A stretch of 64,000 nt of DNA from Haliotis asinina (taxonomy: Eukaryota; Mollusca; Gastropoda; Lepetellida; Haliotidae): NCBI RefSeq assembly GCF_037392515.1, contig NC_090281.1:45546645-45610644 (forward strand), given 5' to 3'. Under the pieces are notes generated by a model. The model was not told the origin of the DNA. It searched no databases and worked only from the letters and a program-made list of their open reading frames with translations. The position numbers were made by a program, and so were the translations under genes. Shown here piece by piece: positions 54,171-64,000 of the stretch. How positions within the stretch are numbered: position 1 is the first letter of the stretch; every line of letters starts with the position of its first letter.

Positions 54171-54190
54171 TGTGTGTGTGTGTGTGTGTT
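54070..54190. repeat. (CA)n-(GT)n inverted microsatellite
   Basis: (CA)n to about 54128 runs into CGTGTGTACGTGTGTGTGTG and (GCGT)n to 54190. The two halves are complementary and alternate purine and pyrimidine. Lies next to the gene C non-coding exon donor. Confidence 0.97.
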
Positions 54191-54217
54191 TGCGCAATGC
54201 TTTGGTAACATACTTAC

Positions 54218-54330
54218 AGAAATTGCGCCGAGGTAACTCGTCTGACGTGGCGATAGACTCCGTCGTCTTATGTATGTGGAACATGAGCCTGACTGTGCAA
54301 GCGGTGAAGGATATCTTATCACCAAAATAT
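54218..54330 (-). other. Probable non-coding first exon, gene C
   Basis: Conserved with 42043-42150 and ends at the same strong donor (AATTTCT then GTAAGTATGTT). A TTACGTTGCAG acceptor near 53440 would join it about 15 bases before the ATG at 53426. The 5' limit is uncertain. Confidence 0.6.
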
Positions 54331-54448
54331 AACAACCTAAAACTTGGGTTTATTTTATTTACTGATTGTGATCACGGTGGAGGTGGTCACATCGTTGACG
54401 ATGGTAACTGTTCTTCGACTCTTCACATTATTCAGTAGTTGCTGAGGT

Positions 54449-54456
54449 TGACGTCA
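54449..54456. promoter_or_regulatory. CRE-type palindrome upstream of gene C
   Basis: TGACGTCA, the full cAMP-response-element core, lies about 120 bases 5' of the probable first exon. Not seen at the matching place upstream of gene B. May be chance. Confidence 0.3.
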
Positions 54457-56152
54457 GTGACGAAGCGATTACGTAAATTTCCGTACTTATACAATAAACA
54501 CATGTGCCGATCTTCTTTCTCAGTGGTAAGTCGTAGTCAGCCGTGATAACTCGTGGTCGACAGTACGACCTGTCTGCCTTACTTTTGTCTGGAGTCTTGT
54601 TATCCTAGTTCCAGAGCAACCGAAGATCCTTGCCACACGATGATGCAGCGTTCAAAATACCTGCATGTTCGATCGCCCGGGACGACTTATTTTCAATACG
54701 GGCTGTCAGATTCTCAAATTCACTTGCCCGACGGTCAGGTTAAAATCTAGACATGTTGTATTTGAAGAAATTTTGGGGGGCAGGCAAGTTTTACATCTAA
54801 CCAGCCAGGTGGTGTAGCTAAAACGTTTAGTCATTTAGTCATACCACCTGATTAATAATTTCTTGATAGGCATTAATCAATACACTATACTGAAACGTGA
54901 AAAATACTCACGTGTAATTTAATGATGTCTAAGGGAAACCACTCTCCGCAAAGTCGTGAAATTTACTGCCCTTAATGTTCCTATAAGGTCAAGGTCGAAT
55001 ATTTCAAACACTTATTGACATCCCTCAACAAACATGTGCCTGATGTAAAAGTAAGTTGCTCCCCTGCCTAATGTTTGGAGTTATTGCCTTATTTATTTAT
55101 ATTTGGCTTGGGAGAACGCGATAGCTTGTACAAACACATTCCTTTATGAAACAATCATCGTGTTTTTTCAGCAGGGCACGTTTCCAAAGTTAACGATTAC
55201 TTATATACACAGGACAAGTTAACTTCTAACACCTAAGACTAGAGAATGGAGACACGCATTATGATCATGCTTTGTGTTTGTCTTGACAGTTTATAAACCG
55301 GATGGATTAATTAATACCGTTTGTTTTAGTATCAACAAACAAGCGACACAAACGGTCATAGGCATACAACAGAGTAGCGAAATTTGTTGAGGTCAGTGAC
55401 GCTTGTTCGGTAATGGACACTAGGCTACACACTGAACGGCTTGTTTTGATCGGACGGTATGTACAGTCCTGTGACAGATGGTAATAGCATTTGATGTAAG
55501 GGAGATAACTCTAATTTCTCTAGCGGTATGCAAGGTGAGCATGCCGTAGGGAAAAGGAAGATAACTCTCGGGAGGTTGGCGAGAGGACGTTTGAAGGTTG
55601 TGATGGTGACTGAGCTTTCACTGAAACAAATGCACACGGCTGCACAGTCCATATATAGCTAACAAAGACTAACATTATGATTTGGAACTGCGTAAAGCAC
55701 TTTAATGGCCATACAATGCTATATTTAGAATGTGGTATCCCAGTTTTGAACAGGACTTGTTGGCGCAGCCATCTCATAGACGATGTATTAACGCACAACC
55801 TTTAAGCATGTAATGCAAGTTGCTTGTCTTTTGGTCAATATTCTTCTCTGCGCCCTTGAAATATATTTAGGCAGGGAGAATCTGAAACAGGCATAGATCA
55901 CTCACTAGCTTGCTTTCTTTACCATTTGTACCAGGGAGACTATATAGAGAGGAAAAAGAAACTCCCCGAAAAGCCCCTGAACATACGCCTCGGGTCGTTA
56001 CGTAAACAATGTAGCCAGTATGGCAGCAGCGCAGTATTGAGCCTGGTTTATTTCCAACAGCTGATTGAATTCGCTGAGTGTTGTTACAACTGAAATCCAA
56101 CATGTAGAAGATGGGTTAACTATTTTGTCACTTCAGTTTATGTCAAATAATT
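54457..56152. other. Intergenic region between gene C and CDK9
   Basis: No gene recognised; only short ORFs without family resemblance. GGGAGATAACTCT-type short motifs (near 55500) are common filler in mollusc DNA. Confidence 0.4.
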
Positions 56153-56692
56153 GGCATTAGTGTCAGTATTAAGACAGTAGATTTGTAGTAAAGTTTCAAG
56201 TGGGTATGTTATAGGTCACTGGCTTCTAGTCTCGATTCACCGCGAAGATAGACTAAAATGTGCCGATAAAAACTTCTTTCACACATTCGTTTAATTTTTA
56301 GAAAGGAAACATACCTTTAGTTGAAAGGTATTTGCAAGTAATAAGCAAGGCGTTTGTGAAAGATGTTTTTATTTTTTAAGAAAAAATAGAAACACGTAAA
56401 CAAGGGCGTGTAGCATTTCAATGGCGGATCAGAACAGATCGGCGATATGTCATATTTTTCACACAAATCAATTACATCCTATCAATTTTAAAGTCATGAA
56501 ACTATCATTCTTACTTGCAAATACCTTTCAACTAAAGGTATGTTTCATTTATAAAAGGTAAACGAATCCGTGAAGTTTTCAGAATTTAATCTATCTTCGC
56601 AGTGAATCGAGAATGGATGCCAGTGACCTATAACTTACCGACTTGAAACTTTTCTACAAATCTACTGTCCTAATACTGAAACTAATAACAAT
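56153..56692. mobile_element. Foldback element with about 185-bp arms
   Basis: Left arm 56153-56345 and right arm 56511-56692 are inverted copies: for example AAACATACCTTTAGTTGAAA on the left and TTTCAACTAAAGGTATGTTT on the right. Spacer about 165 bp, non-coding. MITE-like. Confidence 0.88.
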
Positions 56693-56926
56693 TCTACCAT
56701 GACTTCCGTAAATACTGGATTGTGATTGGTTAATCAAAGTCATTCAGAGGTATATAATCACGTTACATACCTCTGATTTTCCAACACATTATATCTGTTT
56801 GTTTAAAATCTGAATAACGCGGTTATGGTAGATAACTGATTTAAGGAGCAGACAATCGTTTTCCGGTAGAGGAAGTTTCCCTTTCATGACATGAGCATAA
56901 AAACTGCGATCGACAGCTTGAGAAAA

Positions 56927-57471
56927 CGTTGGTTTCACATTAATTTCAGGCTCGCTGTGCGCATGCGCAGAGCGTGTAAAAATATCTACTGGTCAGTTCC
57001 GCTTTGGACGTACGTTTACCGATAGTGTAAACACAAGCTAAAGAAAACGAAAACTCAAACCAAATACATAGTTGTATGTCTATTACAACTTATTTTTATA
57101 CCTGTATGTACAAAAGACAGGGAGTAGAGAAATAAATAGCTTGATTTATGTCAATAAGTTCGTGTATATAAACACTCTCGCCACCACCGTTCTTCCTGCA
57201 CATCCCCTTCTCACAACTAACAAAACACACATTTCTTATGCAGCTGTAACCAAAATAGCACATCAATACCTGAAAAGCATATGTAAATTGATATATTTAG
57301 TCAGCTATGAACAGTTATCACTCGTAAATAATTATTATTTATTCACTTTAAATTTGTTTTGAGTGTATTAAATTTACACTTTCGGTATGCGTGCGTCCAA
57401 AGCGAAATTGACCAGTAGATATTTTTACACGTTCTGCGCACAGCGAGTGTGAAATTAATGTGAAACCAACG
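56927..57471. mobile_element. Foldback element with about 110-bp arms
   Basis: Ends CGTTGGTTTCACATTAATTT and AAATTAATGTGAAACCAACG are perfect inverted copies. Arms extend to about 57034 and 57361 and include GTGTAAAAATATCTACTGGT and its complement. No transposase. Lies about 340 bp upstream of the CDK9 start. Confidence 0.9.
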
Positions 57472-57760
57472 AATACCGAAATGGAATTTTCTTCGGCAAT
57501 AGCCGCTTGCTCGGTAATACCCGACACCGCTCCACGTGTAATTAGTCTGAAATACTGGTGACACCACCCCCACTCATGCCGAGAAACATTGACAATGGCA
57601 AATAACATATACCTTGCGATAGAGTCGACCAACAGTAGAATGTGTTTCAACTAATACAATGCATATTTGTGTGTAGACCTTCAGTCTTTCGCAGGACTGA
57701 TTCAAGCAACATGTTTATTGATTTTGTTTTGTTGTAAGCGAGGAAAGTTCGACGTAAGAC

Positions 57761-57767
57761 CCGGAAG
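57761..57767 (+). promoter_or_regulatory. ETS-type site in CDK9 promoter
   Basis: CCGGAAG, 54 bases 5' of the first CDK9 ATG. ETS sites are common in TATA-less housekeeping promoters; no TATA box was seen here. Confidence 0.35.
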
Positions 57768-57770
57768 CGC

Positions 57771-57818
57771 ATGGCCATAGGGCGCCGGTGTGAGCTGTCA
57801 AACACGAAATACTTATGA
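57771..57818 (+). promoter_or_regulatory. Upstream ORF overlapping the CDK9 start
   Basis: ATG at 57771 opens 15 codons and stops at TGA 57816-57818, overlapping the CDK9 ATG (57815-57817) as ATGA. It matters only if transcription starts 5' of 57771. Its context has C at -3 and G at +4. Confidence 0.5.
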
Positions 57819-60800
57819 CTGCTTCGCTACAAATGAGCAAATACGAGGACTTAGTGTTCCCCTATTGTGAAGATGAAACAAAATATGAAAAACTTGCGAA
57901 AATTGGACAGGGTACATTCGGGTAAAATATATTTTTCTGTGATAAACTTCCATTTTTAAGACAGGTGTACCGTATTTCATTGTGTTTGTATGTCATGAAT
58001 GAACGCTGAACAGATGGTGAAATGAAGACATATATCATTTTTATTTGTCTTTCATTATATTTCAAACCAACATTCCAGTTTATTTAAGGCAATAGGTTGG
58101 TGCAAAACACAGACAAATGATTCTGTTATTTATCTTGACATTTAAAAATTTGATTTGAAACATATGTCTGTAGTGTGATTACAAAATCTGAATATACTCA
58201 TCATAGGTATTTTTATTGAAACTCATGTGACTGAAGGGATTCTTGTCAGCAGATGTGTATACATCCTAAATGTACAGAAATGTACCTTAATGTCAAATCG
58301 CAAAAAAAACAACCCAGTCTCCTAAAAGGGGTACAAAACCATATTCTTCAACCAAAAACATGTGTAGTTGATCCCATATAACGTAGTATGAGAGTGGTTT
58401 TGTGCATCGCGAAAAATATTCATTACTGTGTATACTGTGTTCTTCAAATGTATCTGATACAACAGCTGTTCCAACGTTGACCCAATATTGGCATTATTTG
58501 TGGTAGAATTCTATATGTTGGCCAAACGTCAGAATGCTACAGAGGAGTGTGATTGTTCCATTCAAGAAAAAAGCACAATGCTGAATGGACTTTTCCAAGA
58601 GTACATTTCTGTATTCTGATTCTAGTTAAGATGCATATCTGTAGTACCTGTGCTGACGGCGCCTCCTTCAGCAACACTGTTCTCTGTGATGTTGTAGTAT
58701 TCTTTCAGTGAATGATATGGGGCAGTACGATGGCCATTGTGGGTAAGAGATGCACAAGTCATGCAGAAGTCAGTTCCCACATAACAGCTTCAGAGTGAAA
58801 GATTTCATCACATGCAAAGTCTAGGTTCTATTTCTTTCTTTGGATATGATGTGTAGACCATTTCTATGTCCCTGTCATGTCATTGTTTGAATATTGCTGA
58901 AAGTGGAGTTCATTCCTGCCTCAATGATTCCATCATTCTATTCAGTCATGTTTAACTTTGATTTTACTTTTCAGTGAGGTTTTTAAGGCCAAAGACAAAA
59001 AGACGAAACGACTTGTGGCCATGAAGAAAGTGCTGATGGAAAATGAAAAAGAGGGAGTGCGTTATAATCATTTGAAACTCTTTCAGCATTTCATTCAGAA
59101 TATAACCCATGAAGATCCAAGTTAGTACTGGTCTTCAGTAACCCATGCTTGTTAAAACAGTTGACAAACAGGATTGATTGGTCAGGCTCACTGACTTGGT
59201 TGACACATGTCATTATATCCCAGCTACATACATCAGTGCTTATGATGGTGATCACTGGATTGTCTGGTCCAGACTTGATTATTTCCAGAACGCTGCCATA
59301 TAGCTGAATATTAGTGAGTGCGGTGTAAAACAACAAGCAATTATTCTCCATGCATCTACCTCCATGATCCTGTGGGTAGAATGTTAGCCTGGGAGCAGAA
59401 GATCTTTGGTTTCTTCCCCATCCATGTCAATTTTTTTGTCATACATAAGATGTTAAACAATGTTGTTACATTGGCTTGCATATGACCAGGAGGTGAAAAA
59501 CAGAATATCGGCACAACATTGGCATTAGATGCCAGAATGGTTTATCCTTGTTATGATTTGGCATGGTATCCGAGTTGGATTGTACTATAACACATAAACT
59601 AAATTTATGGAGACAAACATGGTTGTCACTACAGTAGCACAGTAATCTTGAAATCTGTGTTAAACCAAATTTTACCTCACCTGTATACAACATGCTGTGA
59701 CTTGGGTTAGAATGTACCTTCAGTAACCCATGCTTGTCATAAGACGCGACTAATGGGACCAGGTGGTCAGACTCACTGACTTAGTTGACACGTCATCATA
59801 TCCCAGGTCAGTGCTTATGCTGTTGGTCACTTGATTATTTGGTTCAGACTCCATTGGTCACAGACCGCCGCCATATGGCTGTCATATTGTTTAGTGCCAC
59901 GTAAAATTAAACTCACTCAACACATATTTATATATGAGTGAAGTGTTGAAAGCATCCCCAAACCAAACTCATTCACCTTCTCATTTTTCTCTGTTTCAGT
60001 TCCCAATTACAGCGATCCGAGAAATCAAAATCCTGCAACTTCTGAAGAATGAGAATGTTGTCAACCTAATTGAGATCTGCAGGACGAAAGGTACACATCT
60101 AATGTGTTAAATTCACAAACATACTGTGATTTCAGAGTTGAGATTGTCCACACAACACATTCTGATCAAAACAACATGGTCATGCTGAAGGTTTTACACA
60201 GATGTTTAAAACTGGGTGTCATGGTGATTCACAATATTTCTTTTGGGGAGTCATTTTCAATATTTGAGAATCATGAAAAGTTAATATTTCTTTGTGTGAA
60301 GCAAAAAAGCAAGATATTGTGAAGATTTTTTTGTTTTGTGTTGTATTGTCATTTATACAGTTTGTTAATAAATAGTAATATTTCGACTGTTAAATTCAGT
60401 CACAGCAAACTCCAGTATACTGAACAAATAACTGTACTGAATAAATAAATGTATTCTCTGTAACATACAGTTATTAACATGAACTGAAAGAAGTATCTGT
60501 CGAAGATATTTAGCATGAAAATTGTATGATTATTTTCTGTCTACATTCGTGAATCTTATGACATGTTATTACTTGCAAAACAAATTACTTCACTGGCATG
60601 ATATTTGTGTTAATCACTCTCAATATGTAACTGTATATTTCACACCACCAAATGCAGCTACAGCAAAGTTCAGTTCAAACAGCTAGGATTACTGTCTCCT
60701 CTGAGTTCTCTGGAACAATCTGATAGCACTGTAAAAGTCAAACTATCATGAAAAACTGTCAATGTTTCCTTACCATATTGATATTATTGGCTTCTGAGGG

Positions 60801-63104
60801 TCGCCCATAAAACTTGAGTCAAGTTTGCCCCGTATGATTATATTTTGAGAGTCTTGTACAAAATTGTTATGCAGGAATCGCATTTCATTAAAATCTGATC
60901 AGACTCAGTGAAATTGTTGGTTAGATTTAAATTAGAACCACATAAGTTGATGCTTGCAGCATCAGTCACCCGATTGCTGTGCAGGATTGTAATGTTTTCA
61001 GGCCTCAGTCATTGAGCTGAAAAAATAATGTTGTGTTAAAGATACATGATAAAGTCAAACAAAACAAACCTAAACAAAACAGTCCATTAGCGCTGAAAAC
61101 ACTCTACGCTCTACTGTAGTGATATATTTGGATCTGTGCATACTGTTTAAACATGTTAATTTAGACTGACAGACGGACAACTCTGAAACTGTCCAAAATT
61201 GTCACTATGTCAGTATTTTATTCAGAATGTAATTATAACCTGTGAAGATCCAGGCATGAATTGGTCACCAGCTTGTCGTAAGAGGTGGCAAACAGGATTG
61301 GATGATCATTCTTGCTTTCCAGTTATATATCAGTGGTCTGTAAATAACAGAGTGAATGTGATGATGTATGTCAACCAAGTCAACAAGCCTGACCACCTGA
61401 TCCCATTTAGTTGCCTCTTATTACAAGCATGGGTTACTAAGGCATACAAGACTGTACCTGGGGTATAAATCTGTGTTTATTTCAGTAGATTGTACCTGGG
61501 GTATAAATCTGTGTTAATTTCAATAGTGGTAAACTTCAAAAATACTAAATGCTAACATGCAAGCTTTTGAAATGTTCACTGGAACCAACTTATGGTCTAA
61601 GGCAGATAACTCTAGTCACTGAAGGTGACGATTGCACCGTTTGATGTTTAAATATACCCTGGCATCCATAAATTGAAGAGTAAGGTATCAGTGTCATTGA
61701 ATCTGTATAAGGCAAATGTAATGTTTTGCCAAGTTTGTAGGGAAATGACTTTCTCGAGGTGTAAAGATGGACCAAGAGTCTTCTTAATACACTGAGGGGC
61801 AGTGGGGTAGCGTAGAGGTTAAAGCATTCATTAGTCACTCTGAAGACCTAGGTTCAGTTAGCAACATGGGTACAATGTGTGAAGCCAAATTCTGGTAGTC
61901 CCTGCTGTGATGTTGCTGGAATATTGCTAAATGTGATGTAAAACAAAGTGTCAGTGAACACAAATACTTTTGTGAGTGACCCTAGGCATAATTGATACAA
62001 ATTCATTCCTATACCTGACGTTGTTGCCTTAGGCAAGTGACTTACCTTTAGGTCACCTGGTCACCATCATCACTGAACAGGGAATCAGTTGTTAATAACA
62101 GTAGTGGACTTGCCAAAATTATTATCCCTCTGTCTCTAAAGCATTCTTAGAGTCCACAAATTTGCAGCCTTCCCAGACATTAGTGACAGACATGCAGCTT
62201 CATTTGTTCATTTGGTACAAAAATTAAGTAAGAAGAGGGCAATAACTTTATGTTTTTCATTCCAGTATCCCCCTACAACAGATTCAAGAGCACATTCTAC
62301 CTTGTATTTGAGTTCTGTGAACACGACCTAGCTGGTTTGTTGAGCAATGCCAATGTCAAGTTCACCCTAGGTGAGGTCAAGAAGGTCATGCAGCAGCTCC
62401 TCAATGGCCTCTACTTCATCCACAGCAACAAGATCCTCCACCGCGACATGAAGGCAGCCAATATCCTCATCACTAAGACCGGCATCTTGAAGCTGACCGA
62501 TTTCGGACTTGCCAGAGCCTTCAGCGCCAACAAGCCAGGCATGCCAAACCGATACACCAATCGGGTGGTGACATTGTGGTACCGACCGCCAGAACTCCTG
62601 CTGGGGGAGAGGAACTATGGGCCAGCCATTGATATGTGGGGGGCGGGATGCATCATGGCGGAGATGTGGACCAGGAGTCCGATCATGCAGGGAAACACCG
62701 AGCAGCATCAACTGTTGCTGATTACACAGCTATGTGGCTCGATCTCACCCGAAGTTTGGCCCGGTGTCGAGAAGCTGGAACTGTATGATAAGCTGGAGCT
62801 ACCAAAAGCTCAGAAACGGAAGGTGAAGGAGAGATTGAAGTCTTATGTGAAGGATCAGTATGCCCTTGACCTTTTGGATAAACTTTTGACCCTTGACCCC
62901 TCTAAGAGGATTGACAGTGATACATCTCTGAATCATGATTTCTTCTGGATGGACCCGATGCCAGCAGATCTGATGCCGATGTTGTCGCGGCATACAACGT
63001 CAATGTTTGAGTATCTGGCGCCACCGAGACGTAGGGGTCCAATTCCACAGCAGATGCCGAATAAACCAGTGACTCAGACTCAACACTTTGAGAGGATATT
63101 CTGA
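57815..63104 (+). CDS. CDK9: Cyclin-dependent kinase 9 (P-TEFb catalytic subunit)
   Basis: Coding exons 57815-57921, 58975-59056, 60000-60090 and 62266-63104 (stop TGA), all AG/GT; 1119 bases, 372 residues. The nuclear kinase pairs with cyclin T and phosphorylates the RNA polymerase II tail and pausing factors. Seen: glycine loop GQGTFG (31-36), catalytic Lys in LVAMKKV (53), PITAIRE helix (65-71), HRDMKAAN (Asp154), DFG (172-174), T-loop NRYTNRVVTLWYRPPELLL (Thr191, matching human Thr186), C-terminal FEYLAPPRR...FERIF. A second ATG at 57833 (MSKYEDLVFPYC) aligns better with the human N-terminus and would give 366 residues; both ATGs have C at -3. Exon 2 ends at a GTGCGT donor. About 75% of the protein is in the last exon. 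Introns carry SINEs. Confidence 0.97.
59109..59338 (+). mobile_element. SINE type 2
   Basis: GAAGATCCAAG start, TTCAGTAACCCATGCTTG, GGTCAGGCTCACTGACTTGG and a GAGTGCGGTGTAAAAC tail. In CDK9 intron 2. Confidence 0.88.
59702..59921 (+). mobile_element. SINE type 2
   Basis: CCTTCAGTAACCCATGCTTG through GCCACGTAAAATTAAACTCA. In CDK9 intron 2, same orientation as the copy 590 bp upstream. Confidence 0.88.
60091..61190. other. CDK9 intron 3, first part
   Basis: AT-rich intron sequence without recognisable genes or repeats. Confidence 0.5.
61200..61445. mobile_element. Two SINE type 2 pieces, head to head
   Basis: A plus-oriented 5' piece (GAAGATCCAGGCATGAATTG, CTTGTCGTAAGAGG) meets a minus-oriented piece (GTCAACCAAGTCAACAAGCC, AAGCATGGGTTACTAAGG). 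In CDK9 intron 3. Confidence 0.65.
61796..61944 (+). mobile_element. tRNA-derived SINE (type 1)
   Basis: GGGGCAGTGGGGTAGCGTAG and AGGTTAAAGCATTCATTAG start it, and GGAATATTGCTAAATGTG ends it. In CDK9 intron 3. Confidence 0.88.
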
Positions 63105-63114
63105 GATAATTGTT

Positions 63115-64000
63115 GTGATGATGTATATGGGACACGTCTTGAGAGGATTTATGTTGACAAAGTGTTGTCTGGGTGGATTTGGACATTTGAATATCAAGGC
63201 GTTTGAATCAACCGTATTATCAAGCCAGGATCATTGTGATAGGTGGACAAAGTGATATCTTGTGAAAACCAGACCTATAGTTTCACAGTCGTTGGATAAC
63301 ATGTTATTTGGTGATTACTTGGTGATATCTAGTGATGATTGAGCAATTTGTTGTCTGCTGATAATTGGACCAAGTGTTATATACTGTAGAAATAGTTGGA
63401 TGAAATGGTAACTGAAGATAGTTTGACCAAATGTTATCTAAAGGTGGTTGTACCAAGTGTCAACATGAGGTAGTTGGACAAGTGTAACCTGAGATGTTTG
63501 GACCAAGTGATAACTGGAAATACTTTGACTTATTGTTATGTAGAGATGGTTATATTAATTGACAATTTGAGATAGTTGGACAAATGTTATCTAGAGATGT
63601 TTGGACCAGGTGTTAACTTGAGATAGTTGGATCAAATGAGATGGTTGACACAAGTGTTTTATGGAGATATTTGAACCAGATGTATTTGAGATAACTGGAC
63701 CAAGTGTTATCTAGTGAGATAGTTGGACCATTTGTTTATTATATTTGAACCAGGGACCATCTGTTTATCTAGAGGTAGTGGGACCATCTGTTAGCTAGAG
63801 ATAGTTTGATCAAGTGTTATAAGAAAACAAAAGTATTAGCTTGATAAAGTGTTATCTGGTGATAATTTGGTGATATCTAGTGATGGCTGAACAACTTGTG
63901 AGGTAACAGCTCAATCAAGTGATACATTGTGATAGTAGAGCCAGGTTTTAACTGGTAGTGTTGAACAAATTATTGTATGGTGATAGTTGGACCAAATGTG
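63115..64000. repeat. Degenerate minisatellite 3' of CDK9, about 28-36-bp unit
   Basis: About 25 irregular copies of GATAGTTGGACCAAGTGTTA followed by TCTAGA-like sequence, starting within tens of bases of the CDK9 stop and running to the window edge. A longer repeat (GGTGATATCTAGTGATG at about 63322 and 63863) suggests higher-order structure. The CDK9 3'UTR probably includes part of it. Confidence 0.8.

Noticed and set aside
55425-55798. Two overlapping minus-strand ORFs between gene C and CDK9
   Set aside because: No conserved motif, no splice context and overlapping alternate frames; chance ORFs.
62367-62711. 114-codon minus-strand ORF inside CDK9
   Set aside because: Antisense shadow of the conserved kinase exon.

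Overview
The window looks like nuclear DNA of a gastropod mollusc, probably an abalone (Haliotis-like). I infer this from the many SINEs ending in the GCGGCGTAAAACTAAACT plus (ACTC)n tail that I associate with abalone, from spliced genes with short exons in long AT-rich introns, and from a CDK9 gene that aligns closely with animal CDK9. No bacterial, organellar or RNA genes were seen.

Host genes. Three head-to-tail paralogues of a phytanoyl-CoA dioxygenase (PhyH) family enzyme lie on the minus strand: gene A (18252-26483), gene B (31354-41328) and gene C (45418-53426). Each has nine coding exons with the same boundaries and phases. B and C are each open for 284 residues and keep the Fe(II)/2-oxoglutarate residues (HxD...H, Arg). 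A is more divergent and has a one-base shortage in an A-run in exon 2. B and C are a recent segmental duplication that includes introns, 3' flank and a probable non-coding first exon. CDK9 (P-TEFb kinase), four coding exons on the plus strand, occupies 57815-63104.

Layout. 1-2343: LINE with ORF1 and the start of ORF2, running off the left edge. 3.4-6.3 kb: LINE fragments and a 157-bp tandem duplication. 6.37-9.98 kb: local tandem duplications with SINEs and exon-like modules. 10.48-10.93 kb: foldback element. 10.98-16.07 kb: a 5.1-kb 51-bp minisatellite with a higher-order duplication. 16.2-54 kb: the PhyH cluster with SINEs, a Tc1 fragment, LINE pieces, a THAP-coding TIR element, a possible solo LTR, and a 2-kb array of 48 exact 41-bp periods in gene B intron 2. 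54.3-57.5 kb: intergenic, with two foldback elements upstream of CDK9. 63.1-64 kb: a degenerate minisatellite 3' of CDK9.

The host coding content is ordinary. The unusual material is structural: the homogenised intronic array, reiterated splice acceptors in genes B and C, an intronic minisatellite that resembles copies of an intron-exon junction, and transposons whose empty sites or target duplications can be read inside the window. All calls are from reading the sequence; no similarity search was run.
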